This document shows positions 1 to 7,449 of a stretch of 34,857 nt of DNA, one piece after another (positions within the stretch are counted from its first letter, which is position 1; every line of letters begins with the position of its first letter). Below the pieces are notes generated by a model. The model was given only the letters and a program-made list of their open reading frames with translations. It had not been told where the DNA came from and made no database searches. This DNA is from Patescibacteria group bacterium. Its GTDB lineage: Bacteria > Patescibacteriota > Doudnabacteria > UBA920. The stretch spans positions 1 through 34,857 of the forward strand of contig WARV01000016.1 in assembly GCA_013387205.1 (NCBI GenBank), read 5' to 3'. The position numbers were made by a program, and so were the translations under genes.

Positions 1-152
1 GTTGGTACTTTCCAAAGGGCACTGATTTTGCTGAAATTTCCGACGAGGAGATTAGACGGGTAGAGTATGCCTTAAACACCAGGCCACGTAAACGCTTGGG
101 CTGGAAGACACCGCTTGAAGTATTACAAAGGGGTGGTGCACTTACTTGTTGA
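1..152 (+). CDS. IS30-family transposase, C-terminal fragment (truncated by window start)
   Basis: Frame 3 translation WYFPKGTDFAEISDEEIRRVEYALNTRPRKRLGWKTPLEVLQRGGALTC*, matching the typical IS30 transposase C-terminus (LN.RPRK.LG..TP.EV). Confidence 0.88.
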   Translation, partial: WYFPKGTDFAEISDEEIRRVEYALNTRPRKRLGWKTPLEVLQRGGALTC

Positions 153-160
153 ACCTAGTG
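1..160 (+). mobile_element. 3' end of an IS30-like insertion sequence; right terminal inverted repeat probably near 137-160
   Basis: Transposase 3' end; GTGCACTTACTTGTTGAACCTA at the stop codon resembles IS30-type ends. The left end lies outside the window. Confidence 0.55.
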
Positions 161-190
161 GGTGTGAGAAAGGCCAATGTTTATAGGGGG

Positions 191-223
191 TTGAATGGCT
201 CAACCGGGGCTCAAGCCATTCAA
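191..223. terminator. Hairpin TTGAATGGCT...AGCCATTCAA (10-bp stem)
   Basis: Perfect inverted arms at 191-200 and 214-223; related to the hairpin at 6103-6129. Confidence 0.5.
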
Positions 224-230
224 CTACAAT

Positions 231-241
231 TGTGGTATAAT
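231..241 (+). promoter_or_regulatory. Extended -10 promoter TGTGGTATAAT
   Basis: Exact TGTGGTATAAT 40 nt upstream of the ATG at 276 (measured from the TATAAT); same motif near 16257. Confidence 0.5.
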
Positions 242-275
242 AAATACAGACTGCACCCAAAATTTTGAAACAAAC

Positions 276-668
276 ATGGGAAATAAAATCAAGAAAAATC
301 AAGGAGGGTTTACGATCGTAGAAGTTTTAATTGCCCTTTTTGTGACTGGCTTAATGCTTTTGCTTTATTCGGCATCGGCAAATTCCGTCACATTGAACAG
401 AAATTCCAAACATGAAGATTTGGCCCATCGCATTGCCGTAAGCGAAATGGAAGATATCCGCAGTTTGGCGTTCGCAAACATTCCGGCAACCGGCCCGTTT
501 ACAGATCCGTTATTCAGCCAACTGCCATCGGCCCAAGGCCAGCTGACAATTACGCCGGTTAATCCGGATGTTAAAATAGTCAACGTAACGGTAACCTGGA
601 CTGAACCGGGAAACCCTGCCATCCACAGCGTTAATTTAGAGACATTAATTTCCAGCCATGGGTTATAA
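276..668 (+). CDS. Type IV pilin/pseudopilin-like protein with prepilin cleavage site (GFTIVEVLIALFV)
   Basis: The ORF track starts at 195, but the in-frame ATG at 276 (MGNKIKKNQGGFTIVEVL) gives a normal prepilin leader and lies after the promoter. Confidence 0.82.
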   Translation: MGNKIKKNQGGFTIVEVLIALFVTGLMLLLYSASANSVTLNRNSKHEDLAHRIAVSEMEDIRSLAFANIPATGPFTDPLFSQLPSAQGQLTITPVNPDVKIVNVTVTWTEPGNPAIHSVNLETLISSHGL

Positions 669-1227
669 AAATCAAAAATCGGAAAATGGATTCACATTAA
701 TTGAAATTTTGGTCGTAATTTTTGCGTCCACGCTTGTGATGATCGCAATCTTTTATCTTTACTCCTGGCACAGTAAGATGTATCTTTACCAGGAAGCTGT
801 GGTCAGGACTTCGGAATCGGGAAGGAACGCAATGAAAGATTTGTCTAATTACGGCTCCCAGGGCTACCGGGTTTTAACGAATAAAACAATAAACGGCACT
901 TCGTATTCTTCCGGGCCCAATGCTTTGGTGTTGCAAGTGCCGGCGCAGGACAATTCCGGCGCAGCCATAGATAATGTTTGGGATTATGTTGTTTTTTACA
1001 CTGACGGCAATAAGCTTTTTAGGCTCATTTCTGCCGATCCTTCAAGCAGCAGGGTTTCGGGCTTGAAAATTTTAAGCGATTCCTTAGGCAGCTTAACGCT
1101 AACTTATGACAATAATAATTTTGATTTGGTAAGGAAAATTTCGGTTAATATAAACACACAGGTAATAGCCAATAACCAGGCAGTGCAAAATACTTTGGAG
1201 CAGAATATTTATTTGAAGAATTACTAA
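658..1227 (+). CDS. Prepilin-type N-terminal cleavage/methylation protein (PilW-like pseudopilin)
   Basis: MGYKNQKSENGFTLIEILVVIFAS; overlaps the upstream gene. Confidence 0.82.
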   Translation: MGYKNQKSENGFTLIEILVVIFASTLVMIAIFYLYSWHSKMYLYQEAVVRTSESGRNAMKDLSNYGSQGYRVLTNKTINGTSYSSGPNALVLQVPAQDNSGAAIDNVWDYVVFYTDGNKLFRLISADPSSSRVSGLKILSDSLGSLTLTYDNNNFDLVRKISVNINTQVIANNQAVQNTLEQNIYLKNY

Positions 1228-1235
1228 AAAAATGC

Positions 1236-1326
1236 CATTCCGGGAGCCACGAAGCGAAGCGTAGAGCTGCCCGGAATCCATGCGTTGATTATAATCAAGG
1301 CGTAGATTCCCGCTTGCGCGGGAATG
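1236..1326. repeat. Composite palindromic intergenic repeat (REP/dRS3-like ATTCCCGCttgcGCGGGAAT)
   Basis: ATTCCGGG/CCCGGAAT arms (1237-1244/1270-1277), TTGATTATAATCAA palindrome (1285-1298), ATTCCCGCTTGCGCGGGAAT (1306-1325). Confidence 0.7.
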
Positions 1327-1354
1327 ACAGAAAACTAAATTTATTAAAAAGTTT

Positions 1355-3091
1355 ATGCGAAAGAGCGAACAGGGCGGGCATATTATTATTTTCACTTTAG
1401 TTTTTTTGGCCGTGATTTTAGTCGCTTCGGTATCTCTTTTAAGCTACACGACTTTGAATTTGCGCGGGGCCAGGACTGCTTACTGGGACAGCCAGGCTTT
1501 GAATTTGGCAGAGGCCGGGATTGACAAAGCAATCTACGAAATTAACCAGAATGGCAACTACAGCGGCGAATCCAATGCCAGTCTGTCAACCGGCGTTTAT
1601 TCTGTTTCGGTTTCTACCATAGACGTCAATAAAAAACAGATTATTGCCACAGGAATGGTGCCCGATGCGTCTGGCTCAAGAGCGCAAAAAACCGTCCAAG
1701 TCACTGCCACTATCAATACTTCCGACGTTTCTTTTAATTCCGGTGTGCAGGTGGGAGAAGGCGGCTTGCAAATGAGTAATGGCTCAAAAGTTATTGGCAA
1801 CGTGTTTGCCAATGGCAGCATAACGGGATCGGGGATTGTTACCGGCGATGTAATTGTGGCTGCCGGAGCTTCCTTGACGGCCAACCAGCAGGCTACCGGC
1901 ACTAACGCGGATTTTTCATTCGCAAGAACATCAGCGGCGCGGGATGCTGCACAAAGCTTTGCCGTTTCTACCACAACCCAAATTACCAAAATCGGCGTGT
2001 ATTTGAAAAAAACCGGTACGCCAAATGATCTGACTGTCAGGATCGTCAGCGATAATGGAGGCAGTCCTTCGCAGAATGTTTTATCCAGCGTGAGCCTGCC
2101 GGCATCTTTAGTTACCAGCAGTTACGGTTTTATTGAGCGCAATTTGACCACGGCTCCGACCTTGTCGGCAGGAGCAACTTACTGGATCGTCCTGTCCAAT
2201 GGCACTTACAGTTCGTCAAAATATTACACTTGGGGTATAGATTCGACTGATTCATACACAAGCGGCCTTGGCAAATACGGCCCCAATTGGAACACGGCCA
2301 GCCCCGCATGGGCTAATGCGGGCGGGGACTTGGCTTTTGAAGTTTTTGTCGGAGGGGTTGTTAATAAGATTGATGGGGTTACTGTCGGCGGAAGCGTGCA
2401 TGCTAACACCATCAATAATTGCGATATAACCAAAGATGCGTATTACCAGGCAATCACTTCATCTACTGTCGGGGGGAATTCTTATCCGAATACGCCTGCT
2501 CCATCGCCGGAAAACATGCCGATATCCGAAGCGCAAATCCAGGAATGGAAAGATACGGCAACTTCTGGCGGAGTAATTTCCGGAAACCATACTATTTTGA
2601 GTTCTGAAACTTTGGGACCAGCAAAAATCAACGGGGACCTGACTTTGACTAACGGAGCGACTTTGGAATTAACCGGGCCATTATGGGTAACCGGCAATGT
2701 TAATATATTAAATAATTCCACGGTCAGGATTGGCACTTCTTTGGGGAATAGCGGTACGGTGCTTTTGTCGGACGGCTTGGTAAACATATCGAACAATTCT
2801 ACGATTGCAGGAAACGGAAACGCAGCCAGTTTTCCTTTGATTATGACTACGTCGAGCAATGGCTCGGCTATGAGCATCCAGAATAATTCTGCCGGTGCGA
2901 TTTATTACGCGCCTTACGGTTATATAAATGTGTCTAACAATGCCGGCGGCAACCAGATTACGGCTTACGGGATAATCATGAATAATAATTCTACCGTGAC
3001 TTATACCAGCGGCTTGCAGAATGCCAATTTTGCCAACGGACCCGGCGGGTCGTGGCAGTTTTTGCCGGGCAGCTATTCAATTTCGCAATGA
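1355..3091 (+). CDS. PilX-like N-terminal anchored surface/pilus-assembly protein with choice-of-anchor-like domain
   Basis: N-terminal TM segment followed by LNLAEAGIDKAIYEI; TTTQITKIGVYLKKTGTPNDLTVRIVSDNGGSPS; polymer-like GN.T..NGS repeats. Confidence 0.7.
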   Translation: MRKSEQGGHIIIFTLVFLAVILVASVSLLSYTTLNLRGARTAYWDSQALNLAEAGIDKAIYEINQNGNYSGESNASLSTGVYSVSVSTIDVNKKQIIATGMVPDASGSRAQKTVQVTATINTSDVSFNSGVQVGEGGLQMSNGSKVIGNVFANGSITGSGIVTGDVIVAAGASLTANQQATGTNADFSFARTSAARDAAQSFAVSTTTQITKIGVYLKKTGTPNDLTVRIVSDNGGSPSQNVLSSVSLPASLVTSSYGFIERNLTTAPTLSAGATYWIVLSNGTYSSSKYYTWGIDSTDSYTSGLGKYGPNWNTASPAWANAGGDLAFEVFVGGVVNKIDGVTVGGSVHANTINNCDITKDAYYQAITSSTVGGNSYPNTPAPSPENMPISEAQIQEWKDTATSGGVISGNHTILSSETLGPAKINGDLTLTNGATLELTGPLWVTGNVNILNNSTVRIGTSLGNSGTVLLSDGLVNISNNSTIAGNGNAASFPLIMTTSSNGSAMSIQNNSAGAIYYAPYGYINVSNNAGGNQITAYGIIMNNNSTVTYTSGLQNANFANGPGGSWQFLPGSYSISQ

Positions 3092-4335
3092 AAAACATCC
3101 AGGACGAGCAAAAGCAGGAACAAGGCCCACATCAGCCAGGCCAGTGCGTTTATTGCGGCAATAACCCGGTGCCGCATTTTATCAATTGGTATAATGAGTC
3201 GCTGAACATTTTGCTGACGCCGTTTAGGCAATTCCTGCTTTACAATCCATTATCGCAAAAAATAAAAAAGTGGTTTTCGCGCGGGAAAATTTCGTTTAAG
3301 ATTTTATCTGCCGCAGAAAAATTTGGGATTGTAAAAAGACAGGACGATGTAACAAAATGCAAAGTCAGGCGGGCGCAGGTGTTGTGGGAAGAAGCAAAAA
3401 AGCGCGGTATAAATTTTTATGAGCTTCTACTGTTTGGCCGGGGTTTTGACACTTATTTGGCGGAAAAAACCGGCAAGGAGAAAATAATTTTTTCCGGGCT
3501 TCCCAGGCCGGATGATTATAACGGAAGCGTTCTTGACGTGATGGATGACAAATGGCTGTTAAAGAAAATTTTAATGGAACACGGCTTGCCCGTGCCGTTT
3601 GGCGGCAGCGCTTGGCGGTTTGGCGAGGCCGCGGCGATCTTTGAAAAGATACAAAAAAATGGCTCGGGCGGGCAGCCGGCTTGTGTGATAGTCAAGCCGC
3701 GGACCGGGAGCCGCGGTCGTCACAGTACGACTTTCATAAAAAACCTGAAAGGTTTAAAGCAGGCTTTCAAAATTGCAAAGAAGCTGAATTTTTGGGCAGT
3801 TGTTGAAGAGCAATTGGACGGCCCGGTTTACCGCGCGACGGTAATCAATAACGAATTGGTTGGGGTACTGCGGGGCGACCCGCCGCAAGTTTCAGGCGAT
3901 GGCGTGTTGAATATTGAACAGTTAGTGAATAAGAAAAATTCACAGCCCCACGAAGGCGTGGCTAATATTTTGATAGACCAAAAAATGGAAATATTTTTGG
4001 AAAAGCAAGGGCTGACGGCTAAATCAGTTCCCAAGGAAGGCGGGCTTGTGAATTTATCTGAAAAAATCGGAGTCAGCTATGGCGGGTCATCCAGCGAAGA
4101 TTTTGACATCTGCCATCCTGAAAACAAGAGCCTGTTCGTCAGGGCCGCCAGGGCGGTAGGCGACCCGATTGTGGGCTTTGATTTTATCATTCCTGACATT
4201 ACCAAGCCTTACAGCCAGCAGCACTGCGGGTTTATTGAAGCCAATTCTTTGCCGTTCATAAATTTGCACCACGATCCCTTAAAAGGCGCCCCGCGCAACG
4301 CCGCTGCCAAAATTTGGGACATGCTCGGTTGGTAA
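3088..4335 (+). CDS. ATP-grasp domain protein (cyanophycin synthetase/D-Ala-D-Ala ligase-like)
   Basis: VIVKPRTGSRGR, AVVEEQLDGPVYRATVINNELVGVLRGDPPQVSGDGVLNIEQLVN; N-terminal CVYCGNNP. The start at 3088 overlaps the upstream stop as ATGA. Confidence 0.75.
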   Translation: MKNIQDEQKQEQGPHQPGQCVYCGNNPVPHFINWYNESLNILLTPFRQFLLYNPLSQKIKKWFSRGKISFKILSAAEKFGIVKRQDDVTKCKVRRAQVLWEEAKKRGINFYELLLFGRGFDTYLAEKTGKEKIIFSGLPRPDDYNGSVLDVMDDKWLLKKILMEHGLPVPFGGSAWRFGEAAAIFEKIQKNGSGGQPACVIVKPRTGSRGRHSTTFIKNLKGLKQAFKIAKKLNFWAVVEEQLDGPVYRATVINNELVGVLRGDPPQVSGDGVLNIEQLVNKKNSQPHEGVANILIDQKMEIFLEKQGLTAKSVPKEGGLVNLSEKIGVSYGGSSSEDFDICHPENKSLFVRAARAVGDPIVGFDFIIPDITKPYSQQHCGFIEANSLPFINLHHDPLKGAPRNAAAKIWDMLGW

Positions 4336-4344
4336 ATATATAAA

Positions 4345-4378
4345 ATTTAAGCATATAAACATTTAAACATGTAAGCAT
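4345..4378. repeat. Left array of degenerate octamer TAARCATN (x4)
   Basis: ATT(TAAGCATA)(TAAACATT)(TAAACATG)(TAAGCAT); inverted and 29/34 identical to 4734-4767. Confidence 0.85.
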
Positions 4379-4741
4379 ATGGGGGATGAAAAATATTTAG
4401 ATAATTTAAAACACAAGATGGACGAATATGTTCACTTAATTTATGCGATAACAAAGAAATTTCCCAAAGACGAATTGTATGGGACCACTTCCCAACTGCG
4501 CCGAGCAACGTTATCTATAATTTTAAATTTCATTGAAGGATATGCAAGAAAAAGGAAGGCGGTAAAAAGGAATTTTTGGGAAATTTCTTTTGGATCATTA
4601 AAGGAGTCAAAGTATTTGGTTTATTTTAGTTTGATTGAAAAGTATATTAGCAAGGAAGATTATGGTAGAGCCATGAAACTTGCGGAAGAAATTGGTGCCA
4701 TGTTGTGGAGAGCATTAGAACCACTCGAAGAAAATGCTTAA
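4379..4741 (+). CDS. Four-helix-bundle protein (S23/IVS-encoded, Avd-like superfamily)
   Basis: LRRATLSIILNFIEGYARKRKAVKRNFWEISFGSLKESKYLVYFSL is characteristic of the S23 IVP four-helix-bundle family. Confidence 0.85.
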   Translation: MGDEKYLDNLKHKMDEYVHLIYAITKKFPKDELYGTTSQLRRATLSIILNFIEGYARKRKAVKRNFWEISFGSLKESKYLVYFSLIEKYISKEDYGRAMKLAEEIGAMLWRALEPLEENA

Positions 4742-4767
4742 ATGTTTGTATGCTTAGATGCTTAAAT
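4734..4767. repeat. Right array of the octamer, inverted relative to the left array
   Basis: ATGCTTAAATGTTTGTATGCTTAGATGCTTAAAT; reverse complement matches 4345-4378 at 29/34 positions. Confidence 0.85.
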
Positions 4768-4768
4768 T

Positions 4769-6049
4769 ATGATAATAAAAAATTTTGAAAAATTGGCCAC
4801 GAGCGTGGTTAGAAGGCATGCGCTGCTTATTGCCGAAGAAGGCTATAAGGCAATCAACACCAAAAAGGCGGTTGGAACAAACGTCTTTTATAATCCGAAA
4901 AACCAGGGGCTGGAAATTTTTGGGGCTAAGTTCAACCTGCAAAAATACCGCAATGTCATTTGTGTGGGTTTTGGCAAAGCAGCAACGGAAGCAGCTAGAG
5001 CGTTAAAGGAAATTTTGGGGGAGAGGATAAACAACGGCGCGGTTATTGGTTTAAAAGAAGAAGATTTGGGGAATATCAAATGTTTTAAAGGTACGCACCC
5101 TTTGCCGAGCGGACAAAACATTGAAGCGTCGGAAAAGCTGATGGAAGCCGTTTCCGGCCTTTCGGAAAACGATTTAGTGATATGCATTGTCAGCGGCGGG
5201 GGAAGCAGCTTGTTCACTTTGCCCTACGATTTGTCCGCTGGGCAGTTTGGCGAGATATTTAAAGTTTTAACTGCCAAGGGCGCGAATATCAAAGAATTAA
5301 ACATTGTCCGCAAGCACTTGGACAAGGTCAAGGGCGGCAATTTAGCCAGGATGATTTATCCGGCTACTTGCGTCAGCTTGATTTTTAGTGATGTTCCAGG
5401 AGACGACTTGAGCGTGGTAGCCAGCGGGCCAACCTTTTTTGACAATACTACCATACATGACGCAGCGAAAATTTTTAAAAAATATGAAATTTTGCAGCAT
5501 TTGGATTTTTTAAAGTGCAATTTCCACGAGACACCCAAGGAAGAAAAATATTTTGAAAGGGTGCGGAACATTTTGGCAGTGTCATCCGCCACGGCTTTAA
5601 AGGCCATGGAAAAATACGCCAGTAATTTGGGATACAAAGCAAAAATCTTTTCCAAACATTTTGAAGGCAGTGCTGCCATACTTGGACCCATGGCTGTATT
5701 GATTAATAAACCGGGGCAGTGTCTGCTTGGCGCTGGAGAAAGCACGGTGAAAATCATTGGAGCAGGAACTGGCGGACGTAACCAGCACATGGCGCTAGCC
5801 GCTTTGCCGAAAATTTCCGAACATCAAGTTTTGTTGTGTTTGGCTTCGGACGGGCATGATAACACTGAGGCTGCGGGGGCAATTATCGATCAGTCTTTAT
5901 TGGAAAGAGCGAAGGCTTTGGGGCTTAATCCAAAAAGTTTTTTGGACAACAACGATAGTTTTAATTTTTTTGGGCAAACTGACGGCTTGGTGTTTACCGG
6001 CCAGACCGGGTCGAATACTGCCGATTTTTTTGTGTGCCTTAAAATGTAA
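4769..6049 (+). CDS. Glycerate 2-kinase (DUF4147/MOFRL family)
   Basis: CIVSGGGSSLFTLP, NIVRKHLDKVKGGNLA, SDVPGDDLSVVASGPT, C-terminal GTGGRNQHMALAAL...ASDGHDNTEAAGA. Confidence 0.9.
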   Translation: MIIKNFEKLATSVVRRHALLIAEEGYKAINTKKAVGTNVFYNPKNQGLEIFGAKFNLQKYRNVICVGFGKAATEAARALKEILGERINNGAVIGLKEEDLGNIKCFKGTHPLPSGQNIEASEKLMEAVSGLSENDLVICIVSGGGSSLFTLPYDLSAGQFGEIFKVLTAKGANIKELNIVRKHLDKVKGGNLARMIYPATCVSLIFSDVPGDDLSVVASGPTFFDNTTIHDAAKIFKKYEILQHLDFLKCNFHETPKEEKYFERVRNILAVSSATALKAMEKYASNLGYKAKIFSKHFEGSAAILGPMAVLINKPGQCLLGAGESTVKIIGAGTGGRNQHMALAALPKISEHQVLLCLASDGHDNTEAAGAIIDQSLLERAKALGLNPKSFLDNNDSFNFFGQTDGLVFTGQTGSNTADFFVCLKM

Positions 6050-6102
6050 GATATAAGATTTAGGAGTTAAGATATCGAAAAACCAATAAATACAGGCAAA
6101 TG

Positions 6103-6129
6103 AATGGCTCAACCGTCGGTTGAGCCATT
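6103..6129. terminator. 13-bp-stem hairpin AATGGCTCAACCG-T-CGGTTGAGCCATT
   Basis: Perfect inverted repeat downstream of the glycerate kinase; shares GAATGGCTCAACC with the hairpin at 191-223. Confidence 0.6.
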
Positions 6130-6150
6130 TGTGTTATTTGTAATATTAGC

Positions 6151-6198
6151 CTTAAGACCTATAGGACTTAATAGGACGAATAAGACAAATGGAACGAA
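6151..6198. repeat. Degenerate ~9-bp tandem repeat (NNATARGAC-like)
   Basis: CTTAAGAC-CTATAGGAC-TTAATAGGAC-GAATAAGAC-AAATGGAAC-GAAT. Confidence 0.7.
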
Positions 6199-6276
6199 TT
6201 TTATTAAATTGGCCTATTTGACAATATTATGATATAATAATATCAACTTTTGTATTTAAGAAATAAAAACAAACCC

Positions 6277-7284
6277 GTGAAAATAGCATTTTACGAAATC
6301 ACTGAAAATTGGCAAGAAGATTATTTAAGGGCCAAGCTTTTTGGCCACCAACTTTACTTTTATGGCGCGGCTTTCAGTGACACCAGCCTGCCCAACAAGG
6401 ACGCGGAAGTCATTTCGACCTTTACCAATTCCCCTGTCACACCCAAAGTTTTAGAACACGCTAAAAATTTAAAGTTGGTTACCACCAGGACCACAGGCTT
6501 TGACCATATAGACTTAGCCGCGTGCGCCGAGAAAAAAATTACAGTCAGTAACGTGCCGTTTTACGGGGAAAACACCGTGGCGGAATTCACTTTTGCTTTG
6601 CTTTTGGCCTTGTCAAGGAAAGTTTATCCAGCCATAAAAAGAGTCAGGGAAGAAGGATTGTTCAATTACGACAACTTGCGCGGGTTCGACTTGCTCGGCA
6701 AAACCATCGGAGTCGTTGGCACCGGGCATATTGGACAGTGCGTGCTGAAAATCGCCAAAGGTTTTGGATTGGAAATTTTAGCTTACGATCCATATCCAAA
6801 AGACAGCCTGGCGAAAGATTTGGGATTTAAATATGTAAGCCTTGATGAGCTTTTGGCAAGCTCGGATATTATCACTTTGCATGTGCCTTACATGCCCGAA
6901 ACCCATCACCTGATAAACAAGGACAACATCAGGCTTTGCAAAAAGGGAAGCGTGCTGGTTAATACTGCCAGGGGAGGGTTGGTGGATACGGAAAGCCTGG
7001 TTTGGGCGTTGCAAAACAATATTTTAGCCGGCGCGGCTTTGGATGTTTTGGAAGAAGAAGGGTTCATAAAAGATGAAGCGCATTTGCTCGGCCAGGGCCA
7101 TCCTAACGAGCAGCAACTAAAAACGGTTTTGGCCGACCACGAACTTGTTTACATGGATAACGTGATAATTACGCCGCATAACGCCTTTAACACTATTGAG
7201 GCGATGAAAAGGATTTTGGACACCACGGTCGAAAACATCCAAGCCTTTGCAGCGGGAAAGCCGATAAATATAGTTAAAAAATAA
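6277..7284 (+). CDS. D-isomer specific 2-hydroxyacid dehydrogenase (D-lactate dehydrogenase-like)
   Basis: GKTIGVVGTGHIGQCVLKIAKGFG, HVPYMPETHHLI, GSVLVNTARGGLVDTESL; GTG start at 6277 preferred over the TTG at 6250. Confidence 0.9.
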   Translation: MKIAFYEITENWQEDYLRAKLFGHQLYFYGAAFSDTSLPNKDAEVISTFTNSPVTPKVLEHAKNLKLVTTRTTGFDHIDLAACAEKKITVSNVPFYGENTVAEFTFALLLALSRKVYPAIKRVREEGLFNYDNLRGFDLLGKTIGVVGTGHIGQCVLKIAKGFGLEILAYDPYPKDSLAKDLGFKYVSLDELLASSDIITLHVPYMPETHHLINKDNIRLCKKGSVLVNTARGGLVDTESLVWALQNNILAGAALDVLEEEGFIKDEAHLLGQGHPNEQQLKTVLADHELVYMDNVIITPHNAFNTIEAMKRILDTTVENIQAFAAGKPINIVKK

Positions 7285-7448
7285 AAAATCAAAGTGTAAA
7301 ATGACAGTTAAAAACGATAATCAGTTATTTCTTACACAGTTGTCGTCCCGAGTGCTGCCGAGGAATCCCTCTCCGCCTTCGGCGGATCGGGACGGCATGA
7401 ATGCCGTTTTGCATTGTCATTTTTCATTTTGATATTTGCATTTTAATT
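7285..7448. repeat. Composite element: AT-rich inverted repeats surrounding nested GC-rich hairpins
   Basis: AAATCAAAGTGTAAAATGACAGTTAAAA matches the inverse of TTTTGCATTGTCATTTTTCATTTTGAT; inner hairpins CGTCCCGA/TCGGGACG (7344-7351/7387-7394), TCCGCCttcGGCGGA (7372-7386), ACGGCAT-GA-ATGCCGT (7392-7407). Confidence 0.7.
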
Positions 7449-7449
7449 T

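Noticed and set aside
1-223. Idea that the IS30 element disrupts the pilin operon
   Set aside because: The pilin operon has its own promoter (231-241) and an intact prepilin start after the IS end
6218-6238. TTGACA...TATAAT promoter upstream of the dehydrogenase
   Set aside because: Both boxes are present but the spacer is only 9 bp, so they cannot form one sigma70 promoter; the TATAAT may act with another upstream element
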